A stretch of 64,000 nucleotides of DNA from Pseudoips prasinana (lineage: Eukaryota > Arthropoda > Insecta > Lepidoptera > Nolidae): the NCBI GenBank assembly GCA_951640165.1, contig OX621255.1, positions 9,936,001 to 10,000,000 of the forward strand, in the 5' to 3' direction. Made by a program: the position numbers and the translations under genes. Below the pieces are notes generated by a model. It did no database searches. It saw nothing but the letters and a program-made list of their open reading frames with translations, and was not told the DNA's origin. Shown in pieces: positions 42,546 through 51,924 of the stretch (its first letter is position 1; the number at the start of each line of letters is the position of its first letter).

Positions 42546-43672
42546 TCCGGTGCCCCCCTTTTGCGCCATGTCTTAGATGGTCGGGATACGCACCCGGGGA
42601 GAGCAGTGGGTTGCCCTCCCCATTTGCCGACTCCTGCCAGTACGGCACAGCGACTGCGCCACAAACAGTTCGCTGTCTTCCCGGGGCTGCTTGCACGTGG
42701 CGGCAGTAAAGGACACTTCTCGTACTGCCAACCCAGTAGAACCTACTACCCATAATAATATTACGTAATCATATGCTTGTATAAGCCTTGTGTCCAGATC
42801 TAATATCTAGTATGTGCTTAAAATTGTAACCAATAAAATTATAGGTACAAACATTATGTAGGGACTACTAGGTGGTTCACTATGCATATGTCAATTTAAG
42901 TTAAAAATGTACCTACTCTGTTACGTTGTTCTAACATTTAAACGAACGTCTATAATAAATTGCAACAGGCTAATAGTTAATTGCAAGACTTGCGAGACTC
43001 TTGCTGCAAGACCGAGACCAAGACTGAGAGCGCAAGACCAAGACCAGGTGTATTGACGCAAGACCAAGACTCGCTAAGTCTCGTCTTGGTCTTGCATTTG
43101 GGCAAGACTGCAGGCCTCCTACAAGATGGACCGACGATCTTGAAATGGTCGCTGGAAGTCTCTCTGGGTGCGGGTAGTGCAAAACCGGCAATATATGTTT
43201 GTGGGAGATAATATTTTAGTATAGTTTAGTCTTAGGGAATCGCAATCTAATTTTCGTGTACAGTTTACAATTCGGCTTCACTGCTTCGCCGAATAGTAGA
43301 GGTGAGCTGAACCTCAAGCCGTCTAGCAAATAAAACTACGAACTTAGTTACTCGCCCCAGAGCCAGTAACTCAGGCAGTGATATGTACTTAAATACATCA
43401 CAATAGGTTGCCATGAATTCTCATTTATAAATGGGTATCGTCTGCACCTTGCACTACGAAAAACGACTTTAAAGCCTATACTATAAAGATGTATGGCGTA
43501 TGCGTCAAGGGTAAAGTGTATCTACCGACGTGCAGGCACATAGCATTATTTAGTTAGCTAAGTAAGATATCAATGCAAACGCATTCCTGAGAACATTAGA
43601 GTCTGTTGTAGTTTCTAGTAGGGAACCCTTCACGTGACCTCTTAATTAGGTAGCGCTAAACGGTAGCATTAT

Positions 43673-43888
43673 TTGGCGTGGTTGGTACCAAAATGCTTGC
43701 CTTTCACGCGGCAGGTCGTGAGTTCGATTCCCACCCAGGACAGATATTTGTTTGCATGAACATGTCTGTTTTTCTGAGTCTGGGTGTAGTTATATACTTA
43801 TAAAGTATGTGTTTACAAAAGAAAAGTAATATATCAGTTATCTGGTGTCCATAGTATAAGCTCTACTTAGTTTCGGATCAGATGGCCA
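43673..43888 (+). repeat. tRNA-derived SINE
   Basis: Head GGCGTGGTTGGTACC, B-box GAGTTCGATTCCCACCCAGG, body TATCAGTTATCTGG, ending at GTTTCGGATCAGATGGCCAG. It lacks the AATAAT tail. Confidence 0.85.
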
Positions 43889-43966
43889 GCCAAAACTTAA
43901 ATGTCTACCAAAGACTCACTGCCCTTTTCATAAGAACTATGTTATAAATTCACTAATATAACATTA

Positions 43967-44140
43967 CTAGCTGTGCCCCGCGGCTTAACCCGCGTTAAAC
44001 TTTATAAATTATAGCTTATGTGTTAATCTGGGGTGTCAGCTAACTCCATACCAATTTTATTAAAACCGTTTCAGCCGTTTAGACGAGAAGAAGTAACAAA
44101 CACACACACCCAAACTTTCGCCTTCATAATATTAGTGTGA
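43967..44140 (-). mobile_element. Helitron-like element, 174 bp
   Basis: On the minus strand it runs from TCACACTAATATTATGAAGG to AAGCCGCGGGGCACAGCTAG, between A and T. It has nearly the same length and ends as the copy at 27149-27325, so the two define a short subfamily. Confidence 0.8.
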
Positions 44141-44287
44141 TATGAAATAAGTTTTAGAAAAAAAGTTATTATTAGGTTTACTACACTATTGCATTGGGTT
44201 TCTACATGTACTAAGCTCAGATCAATTAAAAAAGTTTTAATTTTTTGAAGTTATACTTCTTTTGGCGCGATGGAGTAAAATGATGAG

Positions 44288-44496
44288 AGTGAATTTTTAC
44301 GATGCGCGCGCACACCGATACCAAAAAATTTAACAGCATGAAGTTAGTTCTAGGTGGTATGACAGTGAATTTTTACGATGCGCGCGCATCGTAAAAATAA
44401 CAGCATGAAGTTAGTTCTAGGTGGTATGAGAGTGAAATTTTACGATGCGCGCGCATCGTAAAAATAACAGCATGACGTTAGTTCTAGGTGGTATGA
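44288..44496. repeat. Three tandem units, each with a GATGCGCGCGCATC-type hairpin
   Basis: The units start at 44288, 44364 and 44431 (76, 67 and 66 bp): AGTGAATTTTTACGATGCGC, then ATAACAGCATGAAGTTAGTT and CTAGGTGGTATGA. Units 2 and 3 contain the perfect 26-bp palindrome TTTTACGATGCGC/GCGCATCGTAAAA. Unit 1 has only its left half. The array sits between imperfect inverted ends (CTCAGATCAATTAAAAAAGT near 44217 and its complement near 44572). Confidence 0.88.
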
Positions 44497-44862
44497 AAAT
44501 TGATAACTATGTTCAAGTTGTATATTAAGAAGTAAAACTTCTAACGCTTGTACATAAGTACACACAAGTTTTTTTTATTTGATCTGAGGTACTAAGTTGT
44601 AATTGATGATTAAGTAAATAAATAAAGAAGTATATATTAAAATTAATTTCGTTATTGCATGGAATCATGGGAAATATTATGAGAATATTAAGGAAATGTA
44701 AAATAAAAAATGGAATGAGATATCACATTTTTAATCATCCACATGTAGTGGATCTAACAATAAATATAAATAAATATCAGAATTAAAAACCTCACTAAAT
44801 CTAGATATTACTAAAATGTGGTTATAAACTTCCTAGTTTCAATTTCCTAGTAGGTACTTGAT

Positions 44863-47038
44863 TTATTTTTCTTTTAAGAATTTGCAAACAGTTTCTAAAA
44901 ATTTCTCGGGCTTCTGACTATGGACCCAGTGGCCAGCTCCCTCAATGAACACCAGATCTGCCAGCGGGAAGTAATCTTGAATCTCCTTCAAGTCATTTTT
45001 GCTGTAAACAAAGACAAGTTATTACACATGTACAGTCATCTACATTATTATGTAAGAAAAATGAATGGAAATGTTACATAAATAAAAATTCATCATCATC
45101 ATCATGTCAGCCAAAGTACGTCCACTGCTGGACAAAAGTCTCCCCAAAGAATGGGGGATATGGCATAGTCGCCACGCTTAGCAGACGGGTGGGCTGGCGA
45201 TCGCAGTTTGATGGTCATAGTTCACAGAAAAACGCTGCTGCCCATTCTCTGGTAGGTATTCCCTCAGTTGATTTCTACGCCCCCCATGGGATGTGATGGG
45301 GTGATGATATTCGATGCCGTCACCACACAGCAAAAATAAAAATTGAAAATTAAGGCCATCAAATTAAAATATTTGAAGATGTTTTACTTAAAACACCTTA
45401 ATTCATATAATGATACATACATACATACATAGTTCTCACACCTGTTTCCCAGAGGGGTAGGCAATATAATGATATAGTGAACCATTTCTGCTCCCATTGT
45501 GTAAAATACATTCCGGAATGATTTACTACAGAGGTTTGAGAGCATTGTTGTATAAATCTATTGATAATAAAATCTCATATTTTAAATGACTAGCTTATTT
45601 AAAACATTGAGATTTAATCAAGTAATTTGTTTAATCCAATTACTATATTTTAGTGTTCTAGTTCTGTCAAAAAGACAATGCCTGTATTAGGGGAAAAAAA
45701 ATCCCTGTGGTGCTTTGGGAATGTATAATAAATGGACACCCAGGCTCAGAACAACTACTTATCAGTTACACACAAATAGTTGTCCTGTATGGGGCCAAAT
45801 CCTGAAGGTGGTGAGGCAGTTATTTTAAAAACTGCACCACAGATGCAGTCGTACAGTAATCTACAAGAGATAAGATAACTCATTCTTCATGCAAACATAC
45901 CCTATGTAATCAGACAATGATCCTCCAATGAATAATGTAGGTCCACAGTATTGAAGTCCTCTCAAGTTTGATGGAAAGCAAGATATGTGCGACTGGAAGT
46001 TATCTTTCAAAGCTGGTATGTTAACTCGCCAAGTATATGCTCCAGTATTTGTTTGTACCAAGTTTGTTATTAAGAAGTTCCTTAGATTAATATCAGGTGT
46101 AATGCTCTTCAGTTGCTCATCAGCTAATTTCCTGGCTTTAGACATGGCAACACCGGGGCGAATGGTAACTGAAGTCATGGCATCAAACAAATTTGCCATA
46201 GTGAAGATTTGTGGGCTTGTCTTCACAGGAGATATATCAACCACTATTAGACTTGACACCATATCAGACTGAAAACAAATTATAGTATGTATATAAAATT
46301 ATTGTCAAGCATAATAAATTGCACACACAATAGCTGTTACAATTTTAAATACTAGATATTTTAGAGAGCAAGGTAACATTTTGGCTAATTCTTAATTCTG
46401 TGAAAACTTCTTTAATACAAATGATCTTTCAATTTGAAGTCATATTGTACATTCTGATTTGATTATAACTTGGTTCATAAATATGTAATACAAAATCAAA
46501 TATGCAGCAAAACATTTCATTTTAAGAATCACTGTTGGCACTGGGATGGTAAGCAGTAGTGTTGATATAAAGGTAAAAACTACGTACAACTTACACAGAG
46601 CAGTGACAGCACCATGGCAGTGCGGCCGCCCATACTATGCCCCAGCACCGACACTTTCGACAACTCTAATTTCTTGAGTAGCCGCATCACGTCGTGCGCC
46701 TGGTGCACGTACGTATGCTGTGATGCGTGCCGGCTATCGCCATGGTTACGGGCGTCTACGCTGATCACCTTCCTCCCCGTAGTCTTGTGGATGGCTTTGC
46801 TCATACTGTTCCAGTTATTTTTGGATCCTAACAAGCCGTGCAATATCACTAGAGGAGGCCCAGCATTTTCTATGTCAGACGTACTCTCATAAGAAGCGTA
46901 AGCCAAGTCGACAGCATCTGTTTTTTCAGGACCTGATGTGAGATGTCTATGAGCATGTTGAGCAGCAATGGATACTGATTTGTGGCAAAAATTTAAACTA
47001 CTTAATACGTTCTTGGATGTTACCAAATTTAGTAACAT
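44863..47038 (-). CDS. ABHD11: ABHD11-like alpha/beta hydrolase, copy A, 316 aa
   Basis: This is a serine hydrolase of the ABHD11 family, which acts in mitochondria in animals. Exons are 47038-46595, 46268-45901 and 45001-44863, with GT-AG introns of phases 0 and 2 and 951 nt open. The N-terminus is basic with Ser/Thr (MLLNLVTSKNVLSSLNF), compatible with mitochondrial import. Fold motifs are LVILHGLLGSKNNW (oxyanion HG), VISVDARNHGDS, the nucleophile elbow VLGHSMGGR (Ser135), SLIVVDISPV and FIEGAGHWVH (catalytic His295). Family length is about 310 residues, so it is full length. Intron 2 contains a LINE fragment (45092-45335) and a SINE (45715-45860). It is the last of three tandem paralogues. 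Copy A keeps the GAGHWVH form typical of the family and may be closest to the ancestral gene (inference). Confidence 0.95.
45092..45335 (-). repeat. GTGGTGACGGC-family LINE/SINE 3' end in ABHD11-A intron 2
   Basis: CATCATCATCATCATGTCAG, GTACGTCCACTGCTGGACAA, GAATGGGGGATATGGC, GGGTGATGATATTCGATGCC, on the minus strand. It is nearly complete relative to 20262 and 58625. Confidence 0.85.
45715..45860 (-). repeat. tRNA-derived SINE in ABHD11-A intron 2
   Basis: ACACCCAGGCTCAGAACAAC, CACAAATAGTTGTCCTG, and a decayed B-box GGGGCCAAATCCTG on the minus strand. Same family as 8741-8885. Confidence 0.65.
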
Positions 47039-47250
47039 TTTTCAGTATTAATTTTGATTTTATAATAATTTTGAAGGTTATTTATTTTTGTTTGACATCT
47101 CATAATAGCTTTGCAGTACCTACTGAGTACTGACTGACACTTCAATGTGACATTGATACTATTATAGTTCTGAAATATTGGTCTTTTAAGTCTATTTGTG
47201 AGTTTTAAAAATTATTAAATTAATTTCTTTGACTTTTTAGGCAATATAAT

Positions 47251-47430
47251 AATAATAATATCTAGGAACAATGTCACACAGATCAACCTAGCCCCAAACT
47301 AAGCAAAACTTGAGTACCAGGCGACGATATACATACCTACTTATATAGCTAGATAACTACTTTTATACATAGAAAACATTCATAAAACTCAGAAACAAAT
47401 ATTCGTGCTCATCAAATATGACGCGACTAT
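47251..47430 (-). repeat. SINE copy between ABHD11-A and ABHD11-B
   Basis: It carries an AATAATAATAATATCTAGGA tail, CCTAGCCCCAAACTAAGC, and later AAACTCAGAAACAAATATTC. It is a diverged member lacking a clear tRNA head. Confidence 0.65.
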
Positions 47431-47665
47431 TCGATTCAAATTAAATTGTCGTATTAAATGATCTGGGACCAACCATTCTCCACTCAGCTTTGCAAACTGA
47501 CTGAAGTAGGTACGTGCACTTTAAAATGACTGGATTATAATGGCAATCTATAATTATGACGTTGACCGAATTTAATAGTGTAAGTCTGTAATTACTATTT
47601 TAAACTCTTAACTGCATAACTTATAGGTACCTACTACTTAGCTGTTATGTTTAGAGTATGTAGTT

Positions 47666-47730
47666 TGAAAGGGCTGTTCGCCTGAAAACTATACGTTGTA
47701 GCAAAGTTTTCAGGCGCACAGCCCTTTCAT
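47666..47730. repeat. Hairpin downstream of ABHD11-B
   Basis: TGAAAGGGCTGTTCGCCTGA and AAACT are mirrored by AGTTTTCAGGCGCACAGCCC and TTTCA, with a loop of about 14 bases and one mismatch. It lies 70 bp beyond the ABHD11-B stop, within its likely 3' UTR. Confidence 0.8.
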
Positions 47731-47799
47731 AAAATAAAACTATAAATTGTCGAAATATTATAATTCCATGTTTGATGTCAGCCTCAGATAAATACAATA

Positions 47800-50700
47800 T
47801 TAATTCTTTAAAAAATCGTAAACCATGTCAAAGAAAGCTGATGGATTTTCTGCGTGTACATTATGCCCTACGCCTTGAATATATTTTAATTTTGCTTCTG
47901 GGAAAAACTTTTTGATTCCTGTAATATCTCCTGGTCTGTAAGAAATTCAGGGCACTTCTTTAGTTATGTAAATGCATTAAACCACCTATGATCTTGATCT
48001 ACGGTTATGAATTTTAGTCTTACATAGAATTCTAACTCTATAATAGAGGTACATAGATATATAAAAACAGAAACTGACCGACTGATCGATCAATGCATGC
48101 AGCTCAAGCCGCCGCGGCCGAGTCTAGAACCATGAAATTTTGCACAAATATTCCTTAAGGGACGCAGGTGTGTGTGTACTAAGAGAGGATTTTCGAAAAA
48201 TCAACCCCTAAGAGCATGCAAAGGGGTTGCAAAATTGTATGGAACAATGTGTTTTCTTGGTTTGCTCAACTTCAAACATGGCGTTTATCACACTAATATT
48301 ATAAAGGTGAAAGGTTGTGAGTGTGTGAGTATGTATGCTTGTTACTTCTTCACGTCTAAACGGCTGGAGCGATTTCAATGAAATTTGGTATAGAGTTAGC
48401 TGACATCCTGGATTAACACATACTGCCGTCCGTTAACTAAAAGGGCGCAAAGCCACAAAATCCAATTTTGAGCACAAAATCAGTTATGAGCGAAAAACGT
48501 GGAGAATATTTGAAAAATATGCCACTTAACCAAAGGTAAAAATATGCCACTTAAAACCATAGAACGTTATGGTTTTTAAGTGCCATATTTTTCAAATATT
48601 CCCCGCGTGCGTTGGTAAATCAAAATTTGATTTTGTGGCTTTGCGCCCTTTAAGTTAACGGACGGCAGCATAGGCTAAAGTTTATAAAGTTTATCACGGG
48701 TAAAACCACGGGGCACAGCTAGTGTTCCATAAAAGATTAAACTCGTGTTTCATCGCTTTTTAATATTAAACCCCTAAAGTTATAAAGGCTGGTTGCTAAA
48801 AATTATTCGTGAGATTTATTTCGAAATTGGTATTAAAACTCTTCAATGTAACGGTTATTAATATTCAATTGTGAATGTTTGAATTCAACCCGTAAGGGGT
48901 TAAAGTAAGAGTTGAAAGTTAGTTTGTACGAAACTTGCCTAAATGTAAAAATTATACGAAGTGGTGGTAGTATTTGTTTCGGACAATAGGGGAAAATTCT
49001 AAACCATAGGCTACACAGAATAGATTCGTTTTAACATCTTCGAAGTCTGATTTCGACTACCACGCGGGCAAGTTTTCAGTAGGTATAAAATAAAAATTAT
49101 CTGTTTTGCATATGGTATCTTCCAGACAACATTAGGATGAATTAGAGAGGACGAGTAAGAAAAGAAAGGGTACTGTAACATGAATTAGAGAAAACATGGT
49201 AGGCAAAGACCTTGAAATAATAACATAAACAGGACACGGTATTCTCATTTGATTGGTATTTTCGTCGGGAATTTTTGTCAGAAGATTAGGCTTAGGTTGC
49301 CAAGCATGAGCATATCTTTTCTTGTTTTTAGGGTTCTGTAGCCAAATGGCAAAAAAACACTGATTCCTTATGGCTTCGTCATGTCTGTCTGTTCGTATGT
49401 CACATCCACTTTTTTCTGAAACTATAAGAACTATACTGTTGAAACTGGGTAAGTAAGTAAGTAGATGTATTCTGTGAACCGTATTAAGATTTTCACACAA
49501 AAGTAATATCACAAAAAAAAAAGAAAAAGTAAATTTTAGGGATTCCCGATACTTAGAACTGAAACTCAAAAACCAACCACTAAACCAAAAGGCATGCCAA
49601 ATTATTATATTGTAGTAAGGCTAATTTTTTTTTAAAGTTGGTAAAATTACATACAATGTGAATAAGATTTCATACAAGTCGGCTTCAAATAACATAGGTC
49701 TCTTTTTAATGAGACTATGAAACCAATACTAGTACGAGATCAAGTACTTAATTAATGGGGGCTGTTAGCTAGCTAGACTGATAAACAGCATTGCAATTGA
49801 TCCTTGCATTTGGGAGCAAAAATACAGGAAATTTAATATTTAAAAGAACAGAAATATCTCCTATTATAATAATGTCGTCCAGGCCGAATATTGACCACGG
49901 CGGCCAGTTCCAATAGAGACTCGCCAACTGCGTACCTAGGACATGTTATAGTGCATAAGTGTGTGCGCAATCATAGGAGCACTTTCTATTCCATCACTCT
50001 CATGATCCGATGGGACGACTAGCGACACGACCGAAAAGAGGTCAGCTACAGGACCGACAGCTTTACGTACTCCCCGAGGCACAGGGATGTAATACCGCCA
50101 TATCCCAGAGTTCGAGCTGACACTGATAAAATTAGTATTTTTACGGAAAAATCTCAAAATAATTTTTGGCCCCACCCGGGATTTGAACCCAGGCCCTCAT
50201 TATCTACGGTTGAACACGCTACCGCTAGACTAACAAGGCAGTGCTATAATAATATAAGTAGTTTCAAGTGAAATCTATTTTATTTGACCCCATTCCTGAA
50301 CTCTTAGATAAATAAGACCCTCCTTTTTTCTATTAGTGGTAAAAAAATAAAATAGTCTTACGGTATGTAATTAGAATCTCCACCTCCTATAAACAACGTA
50401 GAACCTGCATACTGCTTTCCATCCATTTCCGAGGGGAATGCCGCTATATTACCGAAGTTTGCCTTCAGTGCATGAACATTGCACTTCCACCCAAATGATT
50501 GACCATCAAGTGATCCAATATTCATTAGAATAAAGTCCATGCCATCCATATTTTTAACAATACCCGACGCAATAAATGTGTCTGCAGCAGCTTTTTTTGC
50601 TTTAGCCAACGTATCGATTCCTTTAAAATCAACTGCTATCATAGCATCGATAAGCCTTGGAAAGAAAGCCATGGTACCTGGAGGCGTTGGTACTGGTGAT

Positions 50701-51662
50701 ATGTCTGCCACGACCAGATTAACAACTTTAGTTGGCTGTAACGGTAAGTATAAATTATCCAGTATCCTATGTATAGACTACTGTTTGATTATCACGTGTC
50801 ATCATTATCATCATCATACCAGCCGAAAGACGCCCACTACTGGGCAAAGTCCTCCCCCAAAGATCTCTACAGCTACCGTTCTTGCGCTACCCGCCTTCAT
50901 TATCATGTGTAAGGTAAGATAAACAAAGACAAAAGGATTTGAATAATAAAAAATAAATTAATACAGAGCTATGGTAATCATTGTGTTGAATGAAGGGATA
51001 ATGATATAGGAATGATAATTACATGGCATTTATTTTAGATCTAATATTGTAATAAATACGGTTAACTAAAGAAATTTTTCATTTTATGGTTTCCATTCAT
51101 TCTAAACGGGATCATCATCTAAACAACTAGTATCTCAAAGCTAAGTCGTTATAAAGGGGAGGGAACCATTGAAAATCTTTTGAGAATCTAATGTTACTTG
51201 TTCCTGTTTTCCTACTTACGTTAAAATATTAAAAAATTATGAAACCTCCGTCAGTGCCAAAACCATTCCTGTTCTCCCACCCATGCTGTGCCCGATAATA
51301 GTAGCCTTGCCTATGGACAAGGTGCGCATTAGCTGTTGAATATCTGAAGCTAATTCCGGATAAGAGTGGCTACTGGCATGGGGACTATCACCGTGATTTC
51401 GAGCGTCCACGGCTATCACAGGCCTGTTTGTTGCAGCTGTTATTTTTTTACTCATACTCTGCCAGTTTCTTTTCGATCCAAGCAGACCGTGTAGCACTAA
51501 TATTGGCTCAGTATTGGCTGAAACACTAGGTCCATGAAGTTTATAAGCTAAATCTACAGCTGTCCTTTTTGTTGAGTGTTTAATATTCCCCAATTTATTT
51601 TTAACAATATGGTGCTCAAAGCCACTCAAGGATGAACTTGATATACGAAAACATGAAGCCAT
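47800..51662 (-). CDS. ABHD11-like alpha/beta hydrolase, copy B, 308 aa
   Basis: Exons are 51662-51246, 50735-50362 and 47935-47800, with phases 0 and 2 as in its neighbours and 927 nt open. The N-terminus MASCFRISSSSLSGFEHH is short and weakly basic. Motifs are ILVLHGLLGSKRNW, VIAVDARNHGDSPH, IIGHSMGGRTGMVLALTE (Ser126), VNLVVADISPV, STLFIGGGDSNYIP and GVGHNVH (His288). The first intron donor (GAG|GTTTCA) is weak and should be checked. Intron 2 is 2.4 kb and contains nested repeats. The protein is a clear paralogue of copies A and C with full-length fold motifs, so it is probably a functional enzyme. Its substrate is unknown. Confidence 0.92.
48298..48722 (+). mobile_element. Helitron-like element carrying a MITE, in ABHD11-B intron 2
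   Basis: The ends are TCACACTAATATTATAAAGG and CCACGGGGCACAGCTAG, between A (48297) and T (48723). Removing the internal 246-bp element (48423-48668) and one CATA leaves a standard copy of about 175 bp like those at 27149 and 43967. Confidence 0.85.
48423..48668. mobile_element. 246-bp fold-back MITE with 4-bp target duplication CATA
   Basis: CTGCCGTCCGTTAAC at the left is exactly reversed at the right. The arms continue as AAAGGGCGCAAAGCCACAAA. CATA is repeated outside (48419-48422, 48669-48672). The interior is a further inverted repeat around ATATGCCACTTAAAACCAT. There is no ORF. Confidence 0.88.
49327..49570 (-). repeat. GCCAAGTGCGAG-family tail in ABHD11-B intron 2
   Basis: AGGGTTCTGTAGCCAAATGG, the TTATGGCTTCGTCATGTCTG stretch and GTATTCTGTGAACCGTATT on the minus strand correspond to 1250-1450 of the first copy. 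Confidence 0.75.
49935..50246 (-). repeat. tRNA-headed SINE in ABHD11-B intron 2
   Basis: Head at the right end: GGGATTTGAACCCAGGCCC (B-box reversed), ACCGCTAGACTAACAAGGC. Body: CCCCGAGGCACAGGGATG, ATCCGATGGGACGACTAGCG. It is fuller than the plus copy at 30243-30450. Confidence 0.8.
50797..50905 (-). repeat. RTE-like LINE 3' end in ABHD11-B intron 1
   Basis: CATTATCATCATCATACCAG, CCGAAAGACGCCCACTACTG, CTCCCCCAAAGATCTCTACA on the minus strand, the standard 3' end. Confidence 0.85.
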
Positions 51663-51810
51663 ATTAATGCATAAAATAACGCGTGGATAACTTTAATTTT
51701 TACGCTTGCTTCACAATGCTTCAACTTGTTTGTCGAATTAATTTGACACACATTTCACAATTTGATAAGTTTGTCGAGTCATAAGTACTCAATTTTTTTT
51801 GTAATAGATT

Positions 51811-51891
51811 AACCTGTATGGTCATTAAACTTCTTAGTTTATTTTTTTTTTGTAATAAGTAGGCAAAGAACGTTATCGACCATACAGGTTA
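51811..51891. repeat. Short-TIR element between ABHD11-B and ABHD11-C
   Basis: AACCTGTATGGTC is mirrored by GACCATACAGGTT across a 55-base AT-rich loop with a poly-T run. It lies in the 262-bp gap between the two genes. Confidence 0.7.
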
Positions 51892-51924
51892 CTGATTAAA
51901 TTATGAATTTCGTCGAAACGGACG

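Larger units (their letters stand above)
41849..43110. mobile_element. hAT-like element, 1262 bp, 8-bp target duplication CAGGCCTC
   Basis: The ends TAGTTTTGCTCAAAAT and the complement of CAGTCTTGCCCAAATG form imperfect terminal repeats. CAGGCCTC is directly repeated outside (41841-41848, 43111-43118). Both subterminal zones are packed with CAAGACCAAGAC / GTCTTGGTCTTG in both orientations, as in hAT transposase-binding regions. No transposase ORF was recognised. Another inverted-repeat unit sits inside (42199-42545). Confidence 0.8.
41770..43210 (+). pseudogene. RTE-like LINE 3' remnant split by a hAT-like element
   Basis: The left part (41770-41848) and right part (43111-43210: CAGGCCTCCTACAAGATGGA, CCGACGATCTTGAAATGGTC) are continuous when 41849-43110 plus one 8-mer is removed. 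The C-terminal coding text is recognisable but frameshifted. Confidence 0.8.

Noticed and set aside
42427..42753. 108-codon minus-strand ORF in the GC-rich part of the hAT-like element
   Set aside because: It crosses a perfect hairpin and has frames open on both strands because of GC richness. No protein motif was recognised.
50362..50430. Loss of a catalytic Asp in ABHD11-B (DSNY versus LSDY in copies A and C)
   Set aside because: The human and bacterial homologues as I remember them also lack Asp at this spot, and the DISPV Asp is kept in all copies. Inactivity is not supported.
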